Origin: Aurantimicrobium minutum
GTDB taxonomy: Bacteria; Actinomycetota; Actinomycetes; Actinomycetales; Microbacteriaceae
Assembly (NCBI RefSeq): GCF_029894165.1
Contig: NZ_JARXXU010000001.1
Coordinates: forward strand, 1,054,001 to 1,118,000
Length of the DNA stretch: 64,000 nt
Direction of reading: 5' to 3'
The notes under the pieces are model-generated. The model had not been told where the DNA came from, did not search any database, and saw only the letters and a list, made by a program, of their open reading frames with translations. The translations under genes and the position numbers were made by a program. This document shows, piece by piece, positions 53,777 to 61,881 of the stretch (position 1 is its first letter; the number at the start of each line of letters is the position of its first letter).

Positions 53777-55042
53777 ATGGTTGTATCCACACTTAGTCCT
53801 GCCCTCGTTTCGAAGCTAGAAGCTGCTCAGCGTGCCTCTCGTGTCCTCGCTACGCTCAGCACAGCGCAGAAAAACACAGCTTTAGCGGCGATTGCAGATG
53901 TTATTGATGCCAATCATGTGGCCATCCTTGAAGCAAATTCACTCGACATTGCTGCTGGTGAGAGCTCAGGTATGACGACGGGGCTCCTTGATCGCTTGCG
54001 TTTCACCCCCGAACGACTCACCGCATTAGCCGAGGCGGTGCGTGATGTGATCGGGTTGCCCGATCCCGTCGGGGTTGTCGTACGAGGTAATGACATGCCC
54101 AACTGCATCCATTTGACCGAGGTACGCGTTCCTTTTGGTGTGATCGGAGCTATCTACGAAGCCCGCCCTAACGTGACGGTCGATATTGCGGCCTTGTGTG
54201 TCAAAAGCGGCAATGCGTCGGTATTACGTGGGGGGAGCGCCGCAGAAAACACAAACACCGTTACCGTTGCGTTGATGCAAACTGCCCTTGCCGCAGCAGG
54301 ACTCCCCGCTGAAGCGATTCAGAGCATCGATGATCTGGGGCGCGAAGGGGCTACTCAGCTCATGACTGCCCGTGGGTATGTCGATGTGTTGATTCCCCGT
54401 GGAAGCGCCAACCTCATCAACGCGGTTGTCTCTGAATCCAAAGTTCCTGTTATTGAGACAGGTGCTGGTGTAGTTCATATCTTCATTGATGACAGTGCCG
54501 ATATTGCCCAAGCGGTGGAGATTGTTCACAATTCGAAGGTTCAACGCCCCAGTGTATGCAACGCCCTAGAGACGCTCCTCGTCCTCGACAGCGTGGCTGA
54601 AACTGCCCTACCACCTATTCTGAATCGTCTCGCTGAAGCAGGGGTCACACTTAAGGGTGATGATCGGACGCGTGAGATATATCCTGCAGCAGGAATAGTC
54701 ACACCAGCGGATTACGCGACAGAACATATGTCGTTGGAGATGTCTATTCGGGTCGTTTCGAGCGTCGATGAAGCCATCGAGCACATTCGTATGTACTCCA
54801 CCAAACACACTGAATCCATCCTGACGAACAATGTCACAAACGCAGAAAAATTCCTCGCGGAAGTAGATGCAGCTGTTGTCATGGTGAACTCTTCTACTCG
54901 TTTCACCGACGGGGGAGAATTTGGATTCGGTGCCGAAGTGGGCATCTCTACCCAGAAACTTCATGCCAGAGGTCCTATGGGTCTTCCGGAACTTACCTCC
55001 ACTAAGTGGTTGGTCCGTGGTTCTGGTCACATTCGTGGCTAG
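53777..55042 (+). CDS. proA: Gamma-glutamyl phosphate reductase
   Basis: 421 residues of the aldehyde-dehydrogenase fold. VRVPFGVIGAIYEARPNVTVD (near 115-135) binds the cofactor, LRGGSAAENTN near 153 and the catalytic cysteine in RPSVCNALETLLV near 260 are visible, and GEFGFGAEVGISTQKLHARG is the conserved end. It reduces gamma-glutamyl phosphate to glutamate semialdehyde with NADPH. It is 22 nt behind proB. TAACAT lies exactly 6 nt before the ATG, so an additional leaderless promoter inside the operon is possible. Confidence 0.96.
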   Translation: MVVSTLSPALVSKLEAAQRASRVLATLSTAQKNTALAAIADVIDANHVAILEANSLDIAAGESSGMTTGLLDRLRFTPERLTALAEAVRDVIGLPDPVGVVVRGNDMPNCIHLTEVRVPFGVIGAIYEARPNVTVDIAALCVKSGNASVLRGGSAAENTNTVTVALMQTALAAAGLPAEAIQSIDDLGREGATQLMTARGYVDVLIPRGSANLINAVVSESKVPVIETGAGVVHIFIDDSADIAQAVEIVHNSKVQRPSVCNALETLLVLDSVAETALPPILNRLAEAGVTLKGDDRTREIYPAAGIVTPADYATEHMSLEMSIRVVSSVDEAIEHIRMYSTKHTESILTNNVTNAEKFLAEVDAAVVMVNSSTRFTDGGEFGFGAEVGISTQKLHARGPMGLPELTSTKWLVRGSGHIRG

Positions 55043-55080
55043 AATTGAGTGAGATCACACCGAACCTTTGTGGAGTAATG

Positions 55081-55269
55081 ATGAATGCACTAATTCTTGC
55101 TAGCGAGTCCGAAGTAACTTACCCACTCGTCATTCCGGCAATCGCATTCGCCATTATTGCTGCAGGAATCTTCACTTTCCTCGGCTTGGCTATGTACAGC
55201 TATAAGAACGTCGCAAACCGACACAGCCAGAAGTTCTCGTCGGCTGAAGACCACGGTGCTCACCACTAA
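55081..55269 (+). CDS. Small membrane protein between proA and nadD
   Basis: 62 residues from ATG 55081 (GGAG 5 nt upstream; the ATG at 55078 is too close). One hydrophobic segment (PLVIPAIAFAIIAAGIFTFLGLAM, cited in shortened form IAFAIIAAGIFTFLGLAM) spans most of the chain, followed by a tail with NVANRHSQKFSS and AEDHGAHH. Small proteins of this type are common between proA and nadD in actinobacteria and are annotated as hypothetical. The His-rich end might bind a metal or simply be a flexible tail; function unknown. Confidence 0.75.
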   Translation: MNALILASESEVTYPLVIPAIAFAIIAAGIFTFLGLAMYSYKNVANRHSQKFSSAEDHGAHH

Positions 55270-55281
55270 ACGAAGCACCCT

Positions 55282-55881
55282 GTGACCGTGACAGGTCCAC
55301 ATCGCCGGATTGGCATCTTGGGTGGCACCTTTGACCCTCCGCAAAATGGCCATATTGCCGTCGCACTTGAGGTTATACGCCGACTCGAACTCGAACTAGT
55401 ACTCTTTGTACCTGCTGGATCTCCCTGGCAAAAAACTGAGGCTATCTCCGCTCAGCACCGTGTTGCGATGTCCCGTTTAGCAATCGCAGGACATAACTCG
55501 CTTGCACTGAGCACTGTCGATGTTGATCGTGACGGTCCGACCTTTACGGTCGATACGCTCCGTGACCTACGCCGTGAATACCCTGATGCAGATCTGTTTT
55601 TCATCCTTGGTGACGAAGCATTTGAAGGTATTGAAACGTGGAAATCCTTCGAAGAATTAGCTAACTTGGCTACCTTTGTTGTCGTTTCTCGCACCGGAAC
55701 ACCCGTAAAGGTTCCCGCGAAGCTTTCACCCAGCGTAAACTTGCTAGAAATAACGACGCTTCCCATTTCATCCACGCTGTGCCGTGAACGAATACAGGAG
55801 GGTAAGGCTCTCGAAGGCTTAGTCCCGTCAGCCGTCGCAGATTATATTTTTGACCACCAGTTGTATCGGAGACCACAGTGA
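55282..55881 (+). CDS. nadD: Nicotinate-nucleotide adenylyltransferase
   Basis: 199 residues of the nucleotidyltransferase superfamily. The N-terminal GILGGTFDPPQNGHIAVALEV holds the HxGH-type motif (NGH), PAGSPWQKTEAISAQHRVAM near 50 is the substrate loop, and ISSTLCRERIQEGKALEGLVP near 170 is the conserved ISxTxxR end. It adenylylates nicotinate mononucleotide in NAD synthesis. The start is GTG 55282. The stop overlaps the next gene by 4 nt, giving a nadD-unknown-rsfS operon that is common in actinobacteria except for the size of the middle gene. Confidence 0.95.
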   Translation: MTVTGPHRRIGILGGTFDPPQNGHIAVALEVIRRLELELVLFVPAGSPWQKTEAISAQHRVAMSRLAIAGHNSLALSTVDVDRDGPTFTVDTLRDLRREYPDADLFFILGDEAFEGIETWKSFEELANLATFVVVSRTGTPVKVPAKLSPSVNLLEITTLPISSTLCRERIQEGKALEGLVPSAVADYIFDHQLYRRPQ

Positions 55882-57335
55882 GCGGTGACATGCCAGAAAT
55901 CGTGCTCAACGAATTTGGTGACCTCTCGCGCAAGGCTCGACGAGAACTAGAAGCAAAGGGCATAGACCCCGACACGGCGGTTATCGAATACATCGCAGCC
56001 ACTGGTCAAATTCCCGTTATTTCCGAAGAAGAAGCTGCGGCGGCCAAAGCTCACGCCCAGGTTGCGGCAGCAGAAGCCGCTCGTGAAACGACAGCGTCAG
56101 TTGAAGAACCTGCTCCTGCGTTGAGTGAAGAGGTCGTCGTTGAAAATGCTCTCGAGGCTTCAGCGGTGCCTCCGGTTTCTGACGCACTGGTTTCAGGTGA
56201 AACTGGACCGATTGAGCCCTTGGCTGTTTCTCCTGCGCTAGATTCTTCGACGCTTTCTGCAGTTGATGAAACTCTGGCCGCCGTTTCAGAGCACACAGGT
56301 GAGATTTCTACAGAATTTGATAACCTCGTCACGGCAGAGGAAGTAGAACCTTCCAAGGGGCCAACGTGGATCGAAAGCTTCCGCACTTCCCGCGAAGCGA
56401 AGAAAGCTGCGACTCTACTTGCCAAGCAAGAGAAGGCTGAAGCTGCTGCTACCGCTGCTGCCGCTGCGTTAGTTACTGCTCAAGCAGCAGAACAAGCAGA
56501 AGCTGTTCGCCTCGAACACGAGGAAGCAGACCGCATTGCCGAGCAAGAAAAGATGCTTGCGGAGCAAGAGGCAGCTGCAGAAGCTGCTGCGATCAAGCTC
56601 GCTCGGGAAGCCGAAGAAGCAGAACTTGAGGCACAGGCACTTTCTGTTGCAGACCAAGTAGCTCTGCATGAGACTGAAGTCGAGATAGTCGAGGTTTCTG
56701 ACGACGTAGTTGAAACAGAAGCTCAAGCCCGTCCAGACTCTGATGCATCGGATGCAGATCTCACACTCGAATCTGAAATTGGTGAGGATGAGCGTGAAGA
56801 AGAGCTCGAGCCACAAACTATTTCTGAAGCCACTGCTGCTATTGCGATAGCAGAAGCAGTGGCTGCTGCTGAGGCAGTTGTAGAAGCCGGCGAAGTCAAC
56901 ATCGAATATGGCAACCTAGCTTCCGCTGTTCCCACAACCACGGGTTCAATTCCTGCAATCAGTAATGCATTGATTTTGCCTTCTCTTCCAGAAACAACGG
57001 GTTCTATTGCTCCGGTAAACCCCACAGGTGAAATTGTCATCACCGGATCGATTTTGATTCCATCCGCCGTCTCTCAGACAGGTGCCCCTTTTGATTCCAT
57101 TGACACTTCTGAAATCGACGTCATCGCTGACGACGCAGAAGTTGCTCCCACGCAGGGGATGTCTCCTGTCAGTGCAGCATCTGCTGTCAGTGCATACAAC
57201 GTCTCCAATACTGTCGTGACAACCCCGCGTGGTCTCAACGAGCGTTTGCCATTCATCCTCTCCATCACAGCTGCCGGTCTGGCTGTCGGAGTGGTTGCTC
57301 TATTCATTGCCGGTTATTTCTTAGGAATGTTCTAA
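55878..57335 (+). CDS. Large Ala/Glu-rich C-terminally anchored protein between nadD and rsfS
   Basis: 485 residues; I do not recognise a named family. The N-terminus (LSRKARRELEAKG, about 13-25) is basic. The middle is Ala/Glu-rich: a predicted coiled coil at about 175-260 (EAKKAATLLAKQEKAEAAA), flanked by acidic stretches. Short TG-(S/E/Q/P)-I motifs recur (TGQIPVIS, TGPIEPL, TGEISTEF, TGSIPAIS, TGSIAPVN, TGEIVITGSI). The C-terminus has one hydrophobic span (ITAAGLAVGVVALFIAGYFLGMF) and then stops. So it is likely a tail-anchored cytoplasmic protein. The start GTG overlaps nadD by 4 nt, and rsfS begins directly at its stop. Confidence 0.8.
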   Translation: MSGDMPEIVLNEFGDLSRKARRELEAKGIDPDTAVIEYIAATGQIPVISEEEAAAAKAHAQVAAAEAARETTASVEEPAPALSEEVVVENALEASAVPPVSDALVSGETGPIEPLAVSPALDSSTLSAVDETLAAVSEHTGEISTEFDNLVTAEEVEPSKGPTWIESFRTSREAKKAATLLAKQEKAEAAATAAAAALVTAQAAEQAEAVRLEHEEADRIAEQEKMLAEQEAAAEAAAIKLAREAEEAELEAQALSVADQVALHETEVEIVEVSDDVVETEAQARPDSDASDADLTLESEIGEDEREEELEPQTISEATAAIAIAEAVAAAEAVVEAGEVNIEYGNLASAVPTTTGSIPAISNALILPSLPETTGSIAPVNPTGEIVITGSILIPSAVSQTGAPFDSIDTSEIDVIADDAEVAPTQGMSPVSAASAVSAYNVSNTVVTTPRGLNERLPFILSITAAGLAVGVVALFIAGYFLGMF

Positions 57336-57710
57336 TTGGCTGCTACTGAAAACGCCCACCGTCTCCTCCAGATTGCTGCTACCGCTGCAGATGAGAAGGG
57401 CGGCTTCGATCTCGTTGCTCTGGATATCTCCGAGCCTCTTCCGCTCGTAGATATTTTTCTCCTCGTCACCGGTCGAAACGAACGAAACGTCATCGCAATT
57501 TCGAATGAAATTGAAGACAAAATGATCGAAGCTGGGGTGAAGACCATCCGACGTGAAGGCCGTTCTGAGGGGCGCTGGATTCTTCTTGACTTCGGAGACT
57601 TAGTCGTTCACGTCTTCCACGAAGAAGAGCGCATGTATTACGGCCTCGAACGCCTCTGGAAGGACTGCCCTGCAATCCCTCTTGAGTTCGCTCAGCACAC
57701 AGAGGTGTAG
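57336..57710 (+). CDS. rsfS: Ribosome silencing factor RsfS
   Basis: 124 residues of the RsfS/Iojap family. Family motifs include ALDISEPLPLVDIFLLVTGRNERNV (cited in part: PLVDIFLLVTGRNERNV, near 34-50), EGRSEGRWILLDFGDLVVHVF (near 80-100) and YYGLERLW near 107. It binds L14 on the 50S subunit and blocks subunit joining when nutrients are low. The start is TTG 57336, placed on the base after the preceding stop, with no separate ribosome binding site, so translation is coupled to the upstream gene. The tRNA-Ala gene follows after 38 bp. Confidence 0.93.
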   Translation: MAATENAHRLLQIAATAADEKGGFDLVALDISEPLPLVDIFLLVTGRNERNVIAISNEIEDKMIEAGVKTIRREGRSEGRWILLDFGDLVVHVFHEEERMYYGLERLWKDCPAIPLEFAQHTEV

Positions 57711-57748
57711 TAATCTAAACAAGTTGTCTTGCTGAGAAGCGAGGTTAC

Positions 57749-57824
57749 GGGTCTGTGGCGCAGCTGGTAGCGCACCTGCATGGCATGCAGGGGGTCAGGG
57801 GTTCGAGTCCCCTCAGATCCACCA
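57749..57824 (+). tRNA. tRNA-Ala (anticodon GGC)
   Basis: A complete 76-nt cloverleaf. The acceptor stem is GGGTCTG with CAGATCC and contains G3-T70, the alanine identity pair. The anticodon arm CCTGC-ATGGCAT-GCAGG carries GGC; the T arm has GGTTCGAGTCC and the 3' CCA is encoded in the DNA. Confidence 0.97.
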
Positions 57825-57866
57825 TGAAACGAGTGATCCTATGAACACTCTGGTGGACTTCGCTCT

Positions 57867-58700
57867 TTAGCTGGCCGGCTCTGTAATAGCTTCTAAGCCT
57901 CTTTTAGGGAACCAAGGAAAGAGCATGCTCACCCGACGCTGATACTGCGCGTATTCAGGGTATTTCGCCAGAGAAATCTCTTCGGTGAACTTGGTCGACC
58001 CGATAAATAAGATGGTGAGCAAGAAAGCTCCTACGACTGTCCACTGAGCAAGACTTCCCGCGGCTGCAGCCCCGAAGAGAAAAACAACCCACCACTGTGC
58101 TTGCTCAGAAAAGAAGTTGGGGTGACGTGAAATTCCAAACAACCCCGTGCTCATGAAACCAGGGTTGGGGATTCTTCCTGCTGCTTTTTCAGCACTCTTC
58201 CATTTGTGGAAGTTCCACTGTTGCTGATCCGCTACCGTCTCCATCAGCAGCAGGCCTAGGAACGCGATGGTGAGCCAAAAGTCGATCGGACTAAAAGGCG
58301 CTATTCCAGACTGGAGAATTGTCCATGCGGGCAAGGTAATCATCAGAAGCAGTGCGTTCTGGTAAATCACGATAAAAAATATGTTGAAGATTTCATACTG
58401 CCACCGTGGCATTCGCTGACGGAGTATTTCCCATCGGTAATCTTCGCCGCCCTTGGCATAGCCGCCCTTGCGTGCGAAGTTGAAGGTGAGGCGAGCTCCC
58501 CAGAGCGTCACAAGTACAGCTAAGACATTCAGGCGAGCGTCTGCGAAGTTAGCTCCTGCAGCGAACACCCACATGTACACAATGGGAATAATCGACCAAA
58601 TGCGGTCTACCCACGAATGTTCGTTGGTGATGACTGACATGACCCAGGTCATGACGCAAACTGCTGCGCAAATCCACAGGTTAATGGTGAACACGTCCAT
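57867..58700 (-). CDS. DUF1295 membrane protein (steroid 5-alpha-reductase-like)
   Basis: 277 residues with about seven hydrophobic segments. DUF1295 features are SWVDRIWSIIPIVYMWVFA (near 29-47), LVTLWGARLTFNFARKGGY (near 64-82) and the C-terminal GLFGISRHPNFFSEQAQWW (near 184-202), closing with LAKYPEYAQYQRRVSMLFPW. The fold belongs with 5-alpha-reductases and isoprenylcysteine methyltransferases (compare RHPNFF with RHPIYS in the protein encoded at 34091-34558). The substrate is unknown. It is monocistronic, with a 133-bp gap to the divergent YjdM gene. Confidence 0.85.
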   Translation of the reverse strand: MDVFTINLWICAAVCVMTWVMSVITNEHSWVDRIWSIIPIVYMWVFAAGANFADARLNVLAVLVTLWGARLTFNFARKGGYAKGGEDYRWEILRQRMPRWQYEIFNIFFIVIYQNALLLMITLPAWTILQSGIAPFSPIDFWLTIAFLGLLLMETVADQQQWNFHKWKSAEKAAGRIPNPGFMSTGLFGISRHPNFFSEQAQWWVVFLFGAAAAGSLAQWTVVGAFLLTILFIGSTKFTEEISLAKYPEYAQYQRRVSMLFPWFPKRGLEAITEPAS

Positions 58701-58833
58701 GTGTTGAACCTCCTGAGAAGATTTTATTGTTGGTTTTACACAAAACCGGGCATTGTTGAGCTTTTGAACAGGGTGGGTTGCAACCAGTGTAGGCAGGGCT
58801 GCGTGATATGTTTTCGAGGTTCAAAGGATTGAA

Positions 58834-59184
58834 ATGTCAGAAACTCTTCCCGCTTGCCCTCTCTGTTCTAGCGAATACACCTACGAAATGGGTGCTTTGC
58901 TCGTATGCCCAGAATGTGCACATGAATGGAACGTTGAGGAAGATCAAGCACATGATCCTTCCATCATCAAAGACGCTGTCGGCAACGTTCTTTCAGATGG
59001 AGATACGGTCACCGTCGTGAAGGGGCTCAAAGTGAAGGGTTTCCCACAAGACATCAAGGTAGGCACCAAAGTTCGTAATATCCGTTTAGTGCCCGGCGCT
59101 TCTAACGGTCACGACATTGACTGCAAAGTTGATGGCTTTGGTCAGATGCAACTCAAATCCAGCGTGGTTAAAAAGGTTCTCTAA
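58834..59184 (+). CDS. YjdM/PhnA-family zinc-ribbon protein
   Basis: 116 residues. A zinc ribbon with CPLC and CPEC near the N-terminus ([21 protein letters not shown]) is followed by the C-terminal PhnA domain: [12 protein letters not shown]-like [20 protein letters not shown] (near 66-85) and [15 protein letters not shown] at the end. Despite the old name (alkylphosphonate utilisation), the family is widespread without phn genes and its role is unknown. AAAGGA precedes the ATG. It is convergent with the DUF4032 gene, with 3 bp between the stops. Confidence 0.9.
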   Translation: MSETLPACPLCSSEYTYEMGALLVCPECAHEWNVEEDQAHDPSIIKDAVGNVLSDGDTVTVVKGLKVKGFPQDIKVGTKVRNIRLVPGASNGHDIDCKVDGFGQMQLKSSVVKKVL

Positions 59185-59187
59185 CCT

Positions 59188-60525
59188 CTAAACCAGATCG
59201 CGCCAATCCCGCACAGGTTCGTCTGCCCCGCGGGGGAGTACTGGTTCATCGAGATATTCAAAATCGGAATCATCTTTAATGATGCTGATGTTGGTAGAGA
59301 TTGCACCTGTAGCAGGATGGATAACCAGTTCTTCATCTCTGCGGTATTGCAAAATGTTTTCAATGTAGTCACGTACTGCCTCGTTCAGAGGGACATCCCG
59401 TGCTTGCTGTTGGGAGATAAACCAGCGGTGTTCGAGAACTTGGTGAAAAACCTCTGCAGACTCCAGTTTGCTATCGAGATTTTCTGGAACACTGCGAATA
59501 ACCGGTTCGAATACCCTGGTGAGCCACAGGTGAGCTACGACTTCCTCATCTAGGTTGAGCAAACTTACGGTTGCAGCATATGCATCGAGATCATTGAGAA
59601 GTCTTCGTGCTTGATTTTCTTCAGTGTCGAGCCCGGTGAGCCGTAACAATCTTCTGGCATGATGGCCCGCATCCACGACCTTCGGCTGAATTTTGACTTT
59701 GGTCCCTGTCTCATCCGTTTTGATAGAAAGTTCTTCGATATCAAAACCCAGCTCATTGAGCCGTTGCACTCGTTTGTTTATCTTCCACAATTCGTTCTGT
59801 TCGACGAGTTCAGGATCATTCAGTTCATGCCACAGGGTTTCGTATGATGCCATGATCCGGTCACTTGTGGCAATGGGATCTATGTTGGCGTCTAGCTTTC
59901 CACCGGCCTGGATATCCATTAATTCACCGGCAATATTAACGCGAGCGATGTCGAGGTCATGGTGACGTTGACCGGTGGTCAAGCTGTCATAGAGTCGGCC
60001 AGTTTCTGCATCGACCAGGTACGCCGCGAATGATCCGGCATCTCTCCGGAAGAGGGTATTTGAGAGGGAAACATCTCCCCAGAAAAAGCCAATGTTGTGA
60101 AGACGTACAAGCAAGAGCGCCAGGGAATCCACGAGACGCTGAGCAGTCTCAGGGCGCAGTGTGGTCGAGTACAGGGCACGGAAGGGCATTGAAAACTTGA
60201 GGTGCCGTGTGACGAGAGCTGAAGGCAACGCATTGCCTTCTTCATCTGTTCTGTTTTGAACAACAGCCACCGGTTCCACACACGGAACTTCGATTTTCAG
60301 AAGATTTCTCAGCATCGCATATTCGCCCTGGGCCATCTCATCCGTTGTTTCTTTGATGGCAATCACGGTTCCGTCCAATTGCGCAAAACGAACAATATGA
60401 CGAGAAATTCCTTTAGGGAGAGCGGTGATGGTGTCTTCCGGCCAGCTCTCGAGTGGAATATCCCAGGGAAGAGTCAAAAGCCCAGGTTCAACGGTGGACG
60501 CGGTGATGTTCAAGGAGCCGCTCAT
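59188..60525 (-). CDS. DUF4032 protein with kinase-like fold
   Basis: 445 residues. The N-terminal 230 residues resemble a lipopolysaccharide-kinase-type fold: VIAIKETTDEMAQGEYAMLR near 55-75 (kinase lysine and helix C region), HNIGFFWGDVSLSNTLFRRD near 150-170 (HGD-like catalytic loop, here WGDVSLSNT) and YLVDAETGRLYD near 174 (DxD/DFG-like). The C-terminal DUF4032 part covers about 230-420. The family is actinobacterial, unassigned, and typically lies beside a UgpC/MsmK ATPase, as here. Its gene is upstream-convergent with the ABC gene by order but on the same strand, 89 nt apart. A regulatory or ligand-phosphorylating role is inferred. Confidence 0.8.
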   Translation of the reverse strand: MSGSLNITASTVEPGLLTLPWDIPLESWPEDTITALPKGISRHIVRFAQLDGTVIAIKETTDEMAQGEYAMLRNLLKIEVPCVEPVAVVQNRTDEEGNALPSALVTRHLKFSMPFRALYSTTLRPETAQRLVDSLALLLVRLHNIGFFWGDVSLSNTLFRRDAGSFAAYLVDAETGRLYDSLTTGQRHHDLDIARVNIAGELMDIQAGGKLDANIDPIATSDRIMASYETLWHELNDPELVEQNELWKINKRVQRLNELGFDIEELSIKTDETGTKVKIQPKVVDAGHHARRLLRLTGLDTEENQARRLLNDLDAYAATVSLLNLDEEVVAHLWLTRVFEPVIRSVPENLDSKLESAEVFHQVLEHRWFISQQQARDVPLNEAVRDYIENILQYRRDEELVIHPATGAISTNISIIKDDSDFEYLDEPVLPRGADEPVRDWRDLV

Positions 60526-60613
60526 CTGTGTCCTTAGGAATTAAGACTGTTGCCCGCGACCTTGAGCTAGATCGCGGGCAACAGTGCGTGTGATGGCGTG
60601 AAACGAGGTTCGT

Positions 60614-61702
60614 TTAGAGGACGACAGCGTCTGACAGGCGTTCACCGGAAGCAGTATCGAAGACGTGAATGTGCTTCTCAACAGGCATCACGTACACCTC
60701 GTCACCGCGGAGTGGGTGTGTGCGTCCATCCACGCGAATAGTAATGGTTTCTTCAGTCCCGTTGATATCGGTGTGGCCGTAGAGGTATCCATCAGCACCC
60801 AGTTCTTCGACGACATCGACAATAACTTTGAGGCCCTGGTCCTGTGACAGTGTGAGATCCTCGGGACGAATACCGAGTGTCACAACGCCGGTGGCCTTTT
60901 TGAGAACTTCAGGATCAACTGTGACTACAGCATTTCCGAATTTGACACCCTTGCCCGAAACCTCGGTAGGTAACAAGTTCATGGCGGGGGAGCCGATGAA
61001 GCCTGCCACAAAGGTATTGGCGGGGCGTTCGTACAGATCACGAGGAGTTCCAACCTGCTGCAGGATTCCATCTTTGAGAACCGCAATGCGGTCGCCCATG
61101 GTCAGTGCTTCAATCTGATCGTGGGTGACATACACAGTAGTGACACCGAGACGACGTTGCAGGGAAGAAATCTGGGTACGAGTCTGGACGCGCAGCTTTG
61201 CATCAAGGTTTGACAGAGGCTCATCCATCAGGAATACCTGAGGCTTGCGTACGATCGCACGGCCCATGGCCACACGCTGTCGCTGACCACCGGAAAGTGC
61301 CTTGGGCTTGCGGTCCAGGTACTGCTCGAGATCAAGAAGCTTGGCGGCTTCAAGCACGCGCTCTGCACGTTCTTCTTTGTTGACGCCGGCAATCTTGAGA
61401 GCAAAACCCATGTTTTCTGCCACAGTCATGTGGGGATAAAGGGCATAGTTCTGGAAGACCATTGCGATATCGCGGTCCTTGGGCGGGATATCGGTCACAT
61501 CACGGTCGCCGATCAGAATGCGCCCGGAATTCACCTCTTCCAAGCCTGCAAGCATGCGCAGGGTCGTTGACTTGCCACAACCCGAAGGTCCGACAAGGAC
61601 GAGAAATTCACCGTCAGCAACCTGGAGGTTGATGTTATCTACAGCCGGTTTATTGGTCCCGGGGTAGAGGCGAGTGGCGTTATCAAATGTAACTGTAGCC
61701 AT
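60614..61702 (-). CDS. ABC transporter ATP-binding protein, UgpC/MsmK type
   Basis: 362 residues from ATG 61702, chosen because GAAGGAG lies upstream and the chain then has the usual MalK-family start (ATVTFDNATRLYPG). Motifs: Walker A GPSGCGKST (38-46), Q-loop FQNYALYPHMTVAENMGFAL, signature LSGGQRQRVAMGRAIVRKP, Walker B VFLMDEPLSNLDAK, H-loop VTHDQIEALTM, and a TOBE domain at 235-360. Such ATPases energise several sugar importers at once; no permease or binding-protein gene is adjacent, so this is probably a shared ATPase. The DUF4032 gene follows downstream. Confidence 0.92.
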   Translation of the reverse strand: MATVTFDNATRLYPGTNKPAVDNINLQVADGEFLVLVGPSGCGKSTTLRMLAGLEEVNSGRILIGDRDVTDIPPKDRDIAMVFQNYALYPHMTVAENMGFALKIAGVNKEERAERVLEAAKLLDLEQYLDRKPKALSGGQRQRVAMGRAIVRKPQVFLMDEPLSNLDAKLRVQTRTQISSLQRRLGVTTVYVTHDQIEALTMGDRIAVLKDGILQQVGTPRDLYERPANTFVAGFIGSPAMNLLPTEVSGKGVKFGNAVVTVDPEVLKKATGVVTLGIRPEDLTLSQDQGLKVIVDVVEELGADGYLYGHTDINGTEETITIRVDGRTHPLRGDEVYVMPVEKHIHVFDTASGERLSDAVVL

Positions 61703-61825
61703 GACTAATACTGCTCCTTCACCGGCAGGTACGTGCCGGACGATCCGTTGTGAATGGAATGTGGTAACCGTCGTTGGGAACCACAATATAAGTCTGTCAC
61801 AAAAGCTGCTGATGGGAATATATCT

Positions 61826-61835
61826 GGGGTACCCC
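61826..61835. promoter_or_regulatory. 10-bp palindrome in the divergent ABC/LLM promoter region
   Basis: GGGGTACCCC is self-complementary and lies 47 bp before the LLM-oxidoreductase gene and 124 bp before the ABC gene. Its polarity (G first) differs from the CsoR/CstR-type sites (C first). A possible operator, low confidence. Confidence 0.25.
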
Positions 61836-61881
61836 GACTTATCCTTGATGTATCTGTTGGGGATGAAGAATTGGGTGTTGC

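Noticed and set aside
61826-61835. GGGGTACCCC as a fourth CsoR/CstR site
   Set aside because: The order of G and C tracts is inverted relative to the three sites, and the flanking A/T bases do not match ATACCCC..GGGGTAT.
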